Shown piece by piece: positions 10,767-23,512 of a DNA stretch of 64,000 nt. Every line of letters starts with the position of its first letter. Positions within the stretch are counted from its first letter, which is position 1. Origin of the DNA: Skeletonema tropicum (Eukaryota; Bacillariophyta; Thalassiosirophyceae; Thalassiosirales; Thalassiosiraceae); contig CM074134.1 in NCBI GenBank assembly GCA_037178625.1, positions 1,860,001 to 1,924,000 on the forward strand, read 5' to 3'. The translations under genes and the position numbers were made by a program. A model generated the notes under the pieces. That model worked only from the letters and a program-made list of their open reading frames with translations, searched no databases and was not told the DNA's origin.

Positions 10767-11379
10767 GAAAAGAGAGTGTCGGAAATATGCAAAGCACTTG
10801 AAAAATGAATCAAAAGAAACTAAGATAGAAGTAGATATGATGTACAAATTCTAAACAATGACTTCTGCTAATCAACATATCATTATGAGTAGATATATGT
10901 AACAGAAATTCTCATAATGCTTGAAACAAGAAGTTTATCTAGACGGAGGATGATTTTATCTAACAAAGTAGCTGAGTAAATGATGACAAAGAGCACAACA
11001 CAATCTAAGCCATGATTTAGTTCAAAATAGATGTACCACAAAGCTACACTTGACCATGTTAATGTCTTCAGTATCGGCGTTCGGTGCAACGCGGGCCATT
11101 ACGCCATCCAGACCAAATTATTTAAGTTCTAACGCAGTATTGACATGAAAAACAAATGAAGATTCGTAGATAAGGTCCAATTTGATCCTGAAGAAATCAC
11201 AATACCAATGGATTGTAATATTGCTTCTACAAGCTAGAAATATGATTTGCCAGAGTAGAGACAGCGCATTTCTATGTTATCGTAAATCATAACCAAGCGT
11301 GTTTTGCCACTTGAAGGTGCTCGAAAATAAAAGTGACACGAAGTGGTGATCGAATTTGTCACAACCACTTCAAGCAAAT
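10767..11379. other. Intergenic region leading into the satellite array
   Basis: AT-rich, no convincing gene. From about 11,180 onward short blocks such as CCAATTTGATCCT and TGCTTCTACAAGC resemble decayed fragments of the repeat unit, so the array probably fades out through this stretch. Confidence 0.5.
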
Positions 11380-12213
11380 GGACCTCATCAGGTCATCTAC
11401 AAGGTTGCAACATCGATTCTACAAGCGCAAACAATTTAGGAAGTGCAACTGAACTTCCTAGCCATTCACGCAACGTAAAATAGACCTCTACATGCAGCTC
11501 AAGAGAATATTGACGGAGTTGGACGCGATAAGGCTGAAAATGATGCTTTGGGCAAGCCCAATTTGACCTATTAGATCAGCTACAATGTCGTAGCATCGCT
11601 CCTACCCACGGAAAAATTTGAGCAGCGACGATGAGCTATGTGCCTGACACCACCAGGTATAATGGGCAAAACGATGCTGCTCATGCTCATATGTACGATG
11701 ATAGATACGATATGGCTGAATGTGATGCTGCTGGCCGGCCCAAACTGGACCTCTCAGATCAGCTACAATGTCGTAACATCGCTTCCAACAAAGTAATCAA
11801 TCTGAGCAGCATAACAAAGTAATCAATCTGAGCAGCGTCAATGAGCTTTTGCCATATCACTACAAAATATCACGGGCCACTAGAAGCGGCTCATGCGCAT
11901 ATGTACGATGATAGATACGAAATGGCTGAATGTGATGCTGCTGGCCGGCCCAAACTGGACCTCTCAGATAAGCTACAATGTCGTAGCATCGCTTCCAACA
12001 AAGTAATTATTCCTAGGAGCGTCAATGAGCTTCATGTCCAATAACAGAAAGTATAACGGGCCACTAGAAGCGGCTCATGCGCATACTAACGAAACGACGA
12101 TAGATACGACATGGCTGAATGTGATGCTGCTGGCCGGCCCAAACTGGACCTCTCAGATCAGCTACAATGTCGTAGCATCGCTTCCAACAAAGTAATCAAT
12201 CCTAGGAGCGTCA

Positions 12214-14620
12214 ATGAACTTGGTGTATACCACCACAAAGTATAACAAGCAACTAGAAGCGGCTCATGCCCATTCTGACCACAATAGATACGAAATGGCT
12301 GAATGTGATGCTGCTGGCAGGCCCAAACTGGACCTCTCAGATCAGCTACAATGTCGTAGCATCGCTTCCAACAAAGTAATCAATCTGAGCAGCGTCAATG
12401 AGCTTTAGCCATATCACCACAAAATATCACGGGCCACTAGAAGCGGCTCATGTTCATATGTACCATGATAGATACGATATGGCTGAATGTGATGCTGCTG
12501 GCCGGCCCAAACTGGACCTCTCAGATAAGCTACAATGTCGTAGCATCGCTTCCAACAAAGTAATTATTCCTAGGAGCGTCAATGAGCTTCATGTCCAATA
12601 ACAGAAAGTATAACGGGCCACTAGAAGCGGCTCATGCGCATACTAACGAAACGACGATAGATACGACATGGCTGAATGTGATGCTGCTGGCCGGCCCAAA
12701 CTGGACCTCTCAGATCAGCTACAATGTCGTAGCATCGCTTCCAACAAAGTAATCAATCTGAGCAGTGCCAATGAGCTTTAGCCATATCACCACAAAAAAT
12801 CACAGGCCACTAGAAGCGGCTCATGCGCATATGTACGATGATAGATACGACATGGCTGAAAGTGATGCTGCTGGCCGGCCCAAACTGGACCTCCCAGATC
12901 GGCAAAAATGTCGTAGTATCGCTTCCAACAAAGTAATCAATCCTAGGAGCGTCAATGAACTTGGTGTATACCACCACAAAGTATAACAAGCAACTAGAAG
13001 CGGCTCATGCCCATTCTGACCACAATAGATACGAAATGGCTGAATGTGATGCTGCTGGCAGGCCCAAACTGGACCTCTCAGATCAGCTACAATGTCGTAG
13101 CATCGCTTCCAACAAAGTAATCAATCTGAGCAGCGTCAATGAGCTTTAGCCATATCACCACAAAATATCACGGGCCACTAGAAGCGGCTCATGTTCATAT
13201 GTACCATGATAGATACGATATGGCTGAATGTGATGCTGCTGGCCGGCCCAAACTGGACCTCTCAGATAAGCTACAATGTCGTAGCATCGCTTCCAACAAA
13301 GTAATTATTCCTAGGAGCGTCAATGAGCTTCATGTCCAATAACAGAAAGTATAACGGGCCACTAGAAGCGGCTCATGCGCATACTAACGAAACGACGATA
13401 GATACGACATGGCTGAATGTGATGCTGCTGGCCGGCCCAAACTGGACCTCTCAGATCAGCTACAATGTCGTAGCATCGCTTCCAACAAAGTAATCAATCT
13501 GAGCAGTGCCAATGAGCTTTTGCCACATCACCACAAAATATCACACGCCACTAGAAGCGGCTCATGCGCATATGTACGATGATAGATACGACATGGCTGA
13601 AAGTGATGCTGCTGGCCGGCCCAAACTGGACCTCCCAGATCGGCAAAAATGTCGTAGTATCGCTTCCAACAAAGTAATCAATCCTAGGAGCGTCAATGAA
13701 CTTGGTGTATACCACCACAAAGTATAACAAGCAACTAGAAGCGGCTCATGCCCATTCTGACCACAATAGATACGAAATGGCTGAATGTGATGCTGCTGGC
13801 AGGCCCAAACTGGACCTCTCAGATCAGCTACAATGTCGTAGCATCGCTTCCAACAAAGTAATCAATCTGAGCAGCGTCAATGAGCTTTAGCCATATCACC
13901 ACAAAATATCACGGGCCACTAGAAGCGGCTCATGTTCATATGTACCATGATAGATACGATATGGCTGAATGTGATGCTGCTGGCCGGCCCAAACTGGACC
14001 TCTCAGATAAGCTACAATGTCGTAGCATCGCTTCCAACAAAGTAATTATTCCTAGGAGCGTCAATGAGCTTCATGTCCAATAACAGAAAGTATAACGGGC
14101 CACTAGAAGCGGCTCATGCGCATACTAACGAAACGACGATAGATACGACATGGCTGAATGTGATGCTGCTGGCCGGCCCAAACTGGACCTCTCAGATCAG
14201 CTACAATGTCGTAGCATCGCTTCCAACAAAGTAATCAATCTGAGCAGTGCCAATGAGCTTTTGCCATATCACCACAAAATATCACAGGCCACTAGAAGCG
14301 GCTCATGCGCATATGTACGATGATAGATACGACATGGCTGAAAGTGATGCTGCTGGCCGGCCCAAACTGGACCTCCCAGATCGGCAAAAATGTCGTAGTA
14401 TCGCTTCCAACAAAGTAATCAATCCTAGGAGCGTCAATGAACTTGGTGTATACCACCACAAAGTATAACAAGCAACTAGAAGCGGCTCATGCCCATTCTG
14501 ACCACAATAGATACGAAATGGCTGAATGTGATGCTGCTGGCAGGCCCAAACTGGACCTCTCAGATCAGCTACAATGTCGTAGCATCGCTTCCAACAAAGT
14601 AATCAATCTGAGCAGCGTCA
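12214..14620 (+). repeat. 741-bp four-unit higher-order repeat, three tandem copies plus the first unit of a fourth
   Basis: Unit types recur in order A-B-C-D with starts at 12214/12955/13696/14437 for A and 12398/13139/13880/14621 for B, a constant 741 bp (184+184+189+184). Copies are nearly identical; for example the D units differ by single changes (TTTAGCC versus TTTTGCC). Confidence 0.9.
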
Positions 14621-16659
14621 ATGAGCTTTAGCCATATCACCACAAAATATCACGGGCCACTAGAAGCGGCTCATGTTCATATGTACCATGATAGATACGA
14701 TATGGCTGAATGTGATGCTGCTGGCCGGCCCAAACTGGACCTCTCAGATCAGCTACAATGTCGTAGCATCGCTTCCAACAAAGTAATTATTCCTAGGAGC
14801 GTCAATGAGCTTCATGTCCAATAACAGAAAGTATAACGGGCCACTAGAAGCGGCTCATGCGCATACTAACGACGATAGATACGAAATGGCTGAATGTGAT
14901 GCTGCTGGCCGGCCCAAACTGGACCTCTCAGATCAGCTACAATGTCGTAGCATCGCTTCCAACAAAGTAAACAATTCTAGCAGCGTCAATGAACTTAGAG
15001 TATACCACCACAAAGTATAACAAGCAACTAGAAGCGGCTCATGTGCATACTAACGACGATAGATACGATGTGGCTGAATGTGATGCTGCTGGCAGGCCCA
15101 AACTGGACCTCTCAGATAAGCTACAATGTCGTAGCATCGCTTCCAACAAAGTAATTATTCCTAGGAGCGTCAATGAGCTTCATGTCCAATAACAGAAAGT
15201 ATAACGGGCCACTAGAAGCGGCTCATGCGCATACTAACGAAACGACGATAGATACGACATGGCTGAATGTGATGCTGCTGGCCGGCCCAAACTGGACCTC
15301 TCAGATCAGCTACAATGTCGTAGCATCGCTTCCAACAAAGTAATCAATCTGAGCAGTGCCAATGAGCTTTTGCCATATCACCACAAAATATCACACGCCA
15401 CTAGAAGCGGCTCATGCGCATATGTACGATGATAGATACGACATGGCTGAAAGTGATGCTGCTGGCCGGCCCAAACTGGACCTCCCAGATCGGCAAAAAT
15501 GTCGTAGTATCGCTTCCAACAAAGTAATCAATCCTAGGAGCGTCAATGAACTTGGTGTATACCACCACAAAGTATAACAAGCAACTAGAAGCGGCTCATG
15601 CCCATTCTGACCACAATAGATACGAAATGGCTGAATGTGATGCTGCTGGCAGGCCCAAACTGGACCTCTCAGATCAGCTACAATGTCGTAGCATCGCTTC
15701 CAACAAAGTAATCAATCTGAGCAGCGTCAATGAGCTTTAGCCATATCACCACAAAATATCACGGGCCACTAGAAGCGGCTCATGTTCATATGTACCATGA
15801 TAGATACGATATGGCTGAATGTGATGCTGCTGGCCGGCCCAAACTGGACCTCTCAGATCAGCTACAATGTCGTAGCATCGCTTCCAACAAAGTAATTATT
15901 CCTAGGAGCGTCAATGAGCTTCATGTCCAATAACAGAAAGTATAACGGGCCACTAGAAGCGGCTCATGCGCATACTAACGAAACGACGATAGATACGAAA
16001 TGGCTGAATGTGATGCTGCTGGCCGGCCCAAACTGGACCTCTCAGATCAGCTACAATGTCGTAGCATCGCTTCCAACAAAGTAAACAATTCTAGCAGCGT
16101 CAATGAACTTAGTGTATACCACCACAAAGTATAACAAGCAACTAGAAGCGGCTCATGTGCATACTAACGACGATAGATACGATGTGGCTGAATGTGATGC
16201 TGCTGGCAGGCCCAAACTGGACCTCTCAGATAAGCTACAATGTCGTAGCATCGCTTCCAACAAAGTAATTATTCCTAGGAGCGTCAATGAGCTTCATGTC
16301 CAATAACAGAAAGTATAACGGGCCACTAGAAGCGGCTCATGCGCATACTAACGAAACGACGATAGATACGACATGGCTGAATGTGATGCTGCTGGCCGGC
16401 CCAAACTGGACCTCTCAGATCAGCTACAATGTCGTAGCATCGCTTCCAACAAAGTAATCAATCTGAGCAGTGCCAATGAGCTTTTGCCATATCACCACAA
16501 AATATCACACGCCACTAGAAGCGGCTCATGCGCATATGTACGATGATAGATACGACATGGCTGAAAGTGACGCTGCTGGCCGGCCCAAACTGGACCTCCC
16601 AGATCGGCAAAAATGTCGTAGTATCGCTTCCAACAAAGTAATCAATCCTAGGAGCGTCA

Positions 16660-19600
16660 ATGAACTTGGTGTATACCACCACAAAGTATAACAAGCAACT
16701 AGAAGCGGCTCATGCCCATTCTGACCACAATAGATACGAAATGGCTGAATGTGATGCTGCTGGCAGGCCCAAACTGGACCTCTCAGATCAGCTACAATGT
16801 CGTAGCATCGCTTCCAACAAAGTAATCAATCTGAGCAGCGTCAATGAGCTTTAGCCATATCACCACAAAATATCACGGGCCACTAGAAGCGGCTCATGTT
16901 CATATGTACCATGATAGATACGATATGGCTGAATGTGATGCTGCTGGCCGGCCCAAACTGGACCTCTCAGATAAGCTACAATGTCGTAGCATCGCTTCCA
17001 ACAAAGTAATTATTCCTAGGAGCGTCAATGAGCTTCATGTCCAATAACAGAAAGTATAACGGGCCACTAGAAGCGGCTCATGCGCATACTAACGAAACGA
17101 CGATAGATACGACATGGCTGAATGTGATGCTGCTGGCCGGCCCAAACTGGACCTCTCAGATCAGCTACAATGTCGTAGCATCGCTTCCAACAAAGTAATC
17201 AATCTGAGCAGTACCAATGAGCTTTTGCCATATCACCACAAAATATCACACGCCACTAGAAGCGGCTCATGCGCATATGTACGATGATAGATACGACATG
17301 GCTGAATGTGATGCTGCTGGCCGGCCCAAACTGGACCTCTCAGATAAGCTACAATGTCGTAGCATCGCTTCCAACAAAGTAATTATTCCTAGGAGCGTCA
17401 ATGAACTTAGTGTATACCACCACAAAGTATAACAAGCAACTAGAAGCGGCTCATGCCCATTCTGACCACAATAGATACGAAATGGCTGAATGAGATGCTG
17501 CTGGCAGGCCCAAACTGGACCTCTCAGATCAGCTACAATGTCGTAGCATCGCTTCCAACAAAGTAATCAATCTGAGCAGCGTCAATGAGCTTTAGCCATA
17601 TCACCACAAAATATCACGGGCCACTAGAAGCGGCTCATGTTCATATGTACCATGATAGATACGACATGGCTGAATGTGATGCTGCTGGCCGGCCCAAACT
17701 GGACCTCTCAGATAAGCTACAATGTCGTAGCATCGCTTCCAACAAAGTAATTATTCCTAGGAGCGTCAATGAGCTTCATGTCCAATAACAGAAAGTATAA
17801 CGGGCCACTAGAAGCGGCTCATGCGCATACTAACGAAACGACGATAGATACGATATGGCTGAATGTGATGCTGCTGGCCGGCCCAAACTGGACCTCTCAG
17901 ATCAGCTACAATGTCGTAGCATCGCTTCCAACAAAGTAAACAATTCTAGCAGCGTCAATGAACTTAGTGTATACCACCACAAAGTATAACAAGCAACTAG
18001 AAGCGGCTCATGTGCATACTAACGACGATAGATACGATGTGGCTGAATGTGATGCTGCTGGCAGGCCCAAACTGGACCTCTCAGATAAGCTACAATGTCG
18101 TAGCATCGCTTCCAACAAAGTAATTATTCCTAGGAGCGTCAATGAGCTTCATGTCCAATAACAGAAAGTATAACGGGCCACTAGAAGCGGCTCATGCGCA
18201 TACTAACGAAACGACGATAGATACGAAATGGCTGAATGTGATGCTGCTGGCCGGCCCAAACTGGACCTCTCAGATCAGCTACAATGTCGTAGCATCGCTT
18301 CCAACAAAGTAATCAATCTGAGCAGTACCAATGAGCTTTTGCCATATCACCACAAAATATCACACGCCACTAGAAGCGGCTCATGCGCATATGTACGATG
18401 ATAGATACGATATGGCTGAATGTGATGCTGCTGGCCGGCCCAAACTGGACCTCTCAGATCAGCTACAATGTCGTAGCATCGCTTCCAACAAAGTAATTAT
18501 TCCTAGGAGCGTCAATGAGCTTCATGTCCAATAACAGAAAGTATAACGGGCCACTAGAAGCGGCTCATGCGCATACTAACGAAACGACGATAGATACGAA
18601 ATGGCTGAATGTGATGCTGCTGGCCGGCCCAAACTGGACCTCTCAGATCAGCTACAATGTCGTAGCATCGCTTCCAACAAAGTAAACAATTCTAGCAGCG
18701 TCAATGAACTTAGTGTATACCACCACAAAGTATAACAAGCAACTAGAAGCGGCTCATGTGCATACTAACGACGATAGATACGATGTGGCTGAATGTGATG
18801 CTGCTGGCAGGCCCAAACTGGACCTCTCAGATAAGCTACAATGTCGTAGCATCGCTTCCAACAAAGTAATTATTCCTAGGAGCGTCAATGAGCTTCATGT
18901 CCAATAACAGAAAGTATAACGGGCCACTAGAAGCGGCTCATGCGCATACTAACGAAACGACGATAGATACGACATGGCTGAATGTGATGCTGCTGGCCGG
19001 CCCAAACTGGACCTCTCAGATCAGCTACAATGTCGTAGCATCGCTTCCAACAAAGTAATCAATCTGAGCAGTGCCAATGAGCTTTTGCCATATCACCACA
19101 AAATATCACACGCCACTAGAAGCGGCTCATGCGCATATGTACGATGATAGATACGACATGGCTGAAAGTGACGCTGCTGGCCGGCCCAAACTGGACCTCC
19201 CAGATCGGCAAAAATGTCGTAGTATCGCTTCCAACAAAGTAATCAATCCTAGGAGCGTCAATGAACTTGGTGTATACCACCACAAAGTATAACAAGCAAC
19301 TAGAAGCGGCTCATGCCCATTCTGACCACAATAGATACGAAATGGCTGAATGTGATGCTGCTGGCAGGCCCAAACTGGACCTCTCAGATCAGCTACAATG
19401 TCGTAGCATCGCTTCCAACAAAGTAATCAATCTGAGCAGCGTCAATGAGCTTTAGCCATATCACCACAAAATATCACGGGCCACTAGAAGCGGCTCATGT
19501 TCATATGTACCATGATAGATACGATATGGCTGAATGTGATGCTGCTGGCCGGCCCAAACTGGACCTCTCAGATAAGCTACAATGTCGTAGCATCGCTTCC

Positions 19601-21110
19601 AACAAAGTAATTATTCCTAGGAGCGTCAATGAGCTTCATGTCCAATAACAGAAAGTATAACGGGCCACTAGAAGCGGCTCATGCGCATACTAACGAAACG
19701 ACGATAGATACGACATGGCTGAATGTGATGCTGCTGGCCGGCCCAAACTGGACCTCTCAGATCAGCTACAATGTCGTAGCATCGCTTCCAACAAAGTAAT
19801 CAATCTGAGCAGTACCAATGAGCTTTTGCCATATCACCACAAAATATCACACGCCACTAGAAGCGGCTCATGCGCATATGTACGATGATAGATACGACAT
19901 GGCTGAATGTGATGCTGCTGGCCGGCCCAAACTGGACCTCTCAGATAAGCTACAATGTCGTAGCATCGCTTCCAACAAAGTAATTATTCCTAGGAGCGTC
20001 AATGAACTTGGTGTATACCACCACAAAGTATAACAAGCAACTAGAAGCGGCTCATGCCCATTCTGACCACAATAGATACGAAATGGCTGAATGAGATGCT
20101 GCTGGCAGGCCCAAACTGGACCTCTCAGATCAGCTACAATGTCGTAGCATCGCTTCCAACAAAGTAATCAATCTGAGCAGCGTCAATGAGCTTTAGCCAT
20201 ATCACCACAAAATATCACGGGCCACTAGAAGCGGCTCATGTTCATATGTACCATGATAGATACGACATGGCTGAATGTGATGCTGCTGGCCGGCCCAAAC
20301 TGGACCTCTCAGATAAGCTACAATGTCGTAGCATCGCTTCCAACAAAGTAATTATTCCTAGGAGCGTCAATGAGCTTCATGTCCAATAACAGAAAGTATA
20401 ACGGGCCACTAGAAGCGGCTCATGCGCATACTAACGACGATAGATACGATATGGCTGAATGTGATGCTGCTGGCCGGCCCAAACTGGACCTCTCAGATCA
20501 GCTACAATGTCGTAGCATCGCTTCCAACAAAGTAAACAATTCTAGCAGCGTCAATGAACTTAGTGTATACCACCACAAAGTATAACAAGCAACTAGAAGC
20601 GGCTCATGTGCATACTAACGACGATAGATACGATGTGGCTGAATGTGATGCTGCTGGCAGGCCCAAACTGGACCTCTCAGATAAGCTACAATGTCGTAGC
20701 ATCGCTTCCAACAAAGTAATTATTCCTAGGAGCGTCAATGAGCTTCATGTCCAATAACAGAAAGTATAACGGGCCACTAGAAGCGGCTCATGCGCATACT
20801 AACGAAACGACGATAGATACGACATGGCTGAATGTGATGCTGCTGGCCGGCCCAAACTGGACCTCTCAGATCAGCTACAATGTCGTAGCATCGCTTCCAA
20901 CAAAGTAATCAATCTGAGCAGTGCCAATGAGCTTTTGCCACATCACCACAAAATATCACACGCCACTAGAAGCGGCTCATGCGCATATGTACGATGATAG
21001 ATACGACATGGCTGAAAGTGATGCTGCTGGCCGGCCCAAACTGGACCTCCCAGATCGGCAAAAATGTCGTAGTATCGCTTCCAACAAAGTAATCAATCCT
21101 AGGAGCGTCA
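16660..21110 (+). repeat. Long-range duplicated block within the array (2,601-bp register)
   Basis: Private variants recur exactly 2,601 bp apart: GTGACGCTGCT at 16,567 and 19,168, and the TGA stop variant (GAATGAGATG) at 17,491 and 20,092. This equals 14 monomers, so a block of that size was duplicated inside the array. Confidence 0.85.
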
Positions 21111-23512
21111 ATGAACTTGGTGTATACCACCACAAAGTATAACAAGCAACTAGAAGCGGCTCATGCCCATTCTGACCACAATAGATACGAAATGGCTGAA
21201 TGTGATGCTGCTGGCAGGCCCAAACTGGACCTCTCAGATCAGCTACAATGTCGTAGCATCGCTTCCAACAAAGTAATCAATCTGAGCAGCGTCAATGAGC
21301 TTTAGCCATATCACCACAAAATATCACGGGCCACTAGAAGCGGCTCATGTTCATATGTACCATGATAGATACGACATGGCTGAATGTGATGCTGCTGGCC
21401 GGCCCAAACTGGACCTCTCAGATAAGCTACAATGTCGTAGCATCGCTTCCAACAAAGTAATTATTCCTAGGAGCGTCAATGAGCTTCATGTCCAATAACA
21501 GAAAGTATAACGGGCCACTAGAAGCGGCTCATGCGCATACTAACGACGATAGATACGATATGGCTGAATGTGATGCTGCTGGCCGGCCCAAACTGGACCT
21601 CTCAGATCAGCTACAATGTCGTAGCATCGCTTCCAACAAAGTAAACAATTCTAGCAGCGTCAATGAACTTAGTGTATACCACCACAAAGTATAACAAGCA
21701 ACTAGAAGCGGCTCATGTGCATACTAACGACGATAGATACGATGTGGCTGAATGTGATGCTGCTGGCAGGCCCAAACTGGACCTCTCAGATAAGCTACAA
21801 TGTCGTAGCATCGCTTCCAACAAAGTAATTATTCCTAGGAGCGTCAATGAGCTTCATGTCCAATAACAGAAAGTATAACGGGCCACTAGAAGCGGCTCAT
21901 GCGCATACTAACGAAACGACGATAGATACGACATGGCTGAATGTGATGCTGCTGGCCGGCCCAAACTGGACCTCTCAGATCAGCTACAATGTCGTAGCAT
22001 CGCTTCCAACAAAGTAATCAATCTGAGCAGCGTCAATGAGCTTTTGCCATATCACCACAAAATATCACGGGCCACTAGAAGCGGCTCATGTTCATATGTA
22101 CGATGATAGATACGAAATGGCTGAATGTGATGCTGCTGGCCGGCCCAAACTGGACCTCCCAGATAAGCTACAATGTCGTAGCATCGCTTCCAGCAAAGTA
22201 AACAATTCTAGCAGCGTCAATGAACTTAGTGTATACCACCACAAAGTATAACAAGCAACTAGAAGCGGCTCATGTGCATACTAACGACGATAGATACGAT
22301 GTGGCTGAATGTGATGCTGCTGGCCGGCCCAAACTGGACCTCTCAGATAAGCTACAATGTCGTAGCATCGCTTCCAACAAAGTAATTATTCCTAGGAGCG
22401 TCAATGAGCTTCATGTCCAATAACAGAAAGTATAACGGGCCACTAGAAGCGGCTCATGCGCATACTAACGAAACGACGATAGATACGACATGGCTGAATG
22501 TGATGCTGCTGGCCGGCCCAAACTGGACCTCTCAGATCAGCTACAATGTCGTAGCATCGCTTCCAACAAAGTAATCAATCTGAGCAGCGTCAATGAGCTT
22601 TTGCCATATCACCACAAAATATCACGGGCCACTAGAAGCGGCTCATGTTCATATGTACGATGATAGATACGAAATGGCTGAATGTGATGCTGCTGGCCGG
22701 CCCAAACTGGACCTCCCAGATAAGCTACAATGTCGTAGCATCGCTTCCAGCAAAGTAAACAATTCTAGCAGCGTCAATGAACTTAGTGTATACCACCACA
22801 AAGTATAACAAGCAACTAGAAGCGGCTCATGTGCATACTAACGACGATAGATACGATGTGGCTGAATGTGATGCTGCTGGCCGGCCCAAACTGGACCTCT
22901 CAGATAAGCTACAATGTCGTAGCATCGCTTCCAACAAAGTAATTATTCCTAGGAGCGTCAATGAGCTTCATGTCCAATAACAGAAAGTATAACGGGCCAC
23001 TAGAAGCGGCTCATGCGCATACTAACGACGATAGATACGACATGGCTGAATGTGATGCTGCTGGCCGGCCCAAACTGGACCTCTCAGATCAGCTACAATG
23101 TCGTAGCATCGCTTCCAACAAAGTAATCAATCTGAGCAGCGTCAATGAGCTTTTGCCATATCACCACAAAATATCACAGGCCACTAGAAGCGGCTCATGC
23201 GCATATGTACGATGATAGATACGACATGGCTGAATGTGATGCTGCTGGCCGGTCCAAACTGGACCTCTCAGATCAGCTACAATGTCGTAGTATCGCTTCC
23301 AACACAGTAATCAATCTGAGCAGTGTCAATGAGCTTTAGCCATATCACCACAAAATATCACGGGCCACTAGAAGCGGCTCATGCGCATATGTACGATGAT
23401 AGTTACGATTTGGTAGAATGTGGTGCTGCTGGCCAGCCCAAATTGGACCTCTCAGATAAGCTACGAGGCTGTAGCATCGTCTCTGCGGACGCTAGTCGTC
23501 TGAGCGGTATAA

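Noticed and set aside
11985..12005. CENP-B-box-like string (complement of CATCGCTTCCAACAAAG) in core units
   Set aside because: By eye it matches the mammalian box at about 12 of 17 positions but misses three of the essential bases, and it is not kept in divergent units. No CENP-B is known to me in diatoms.
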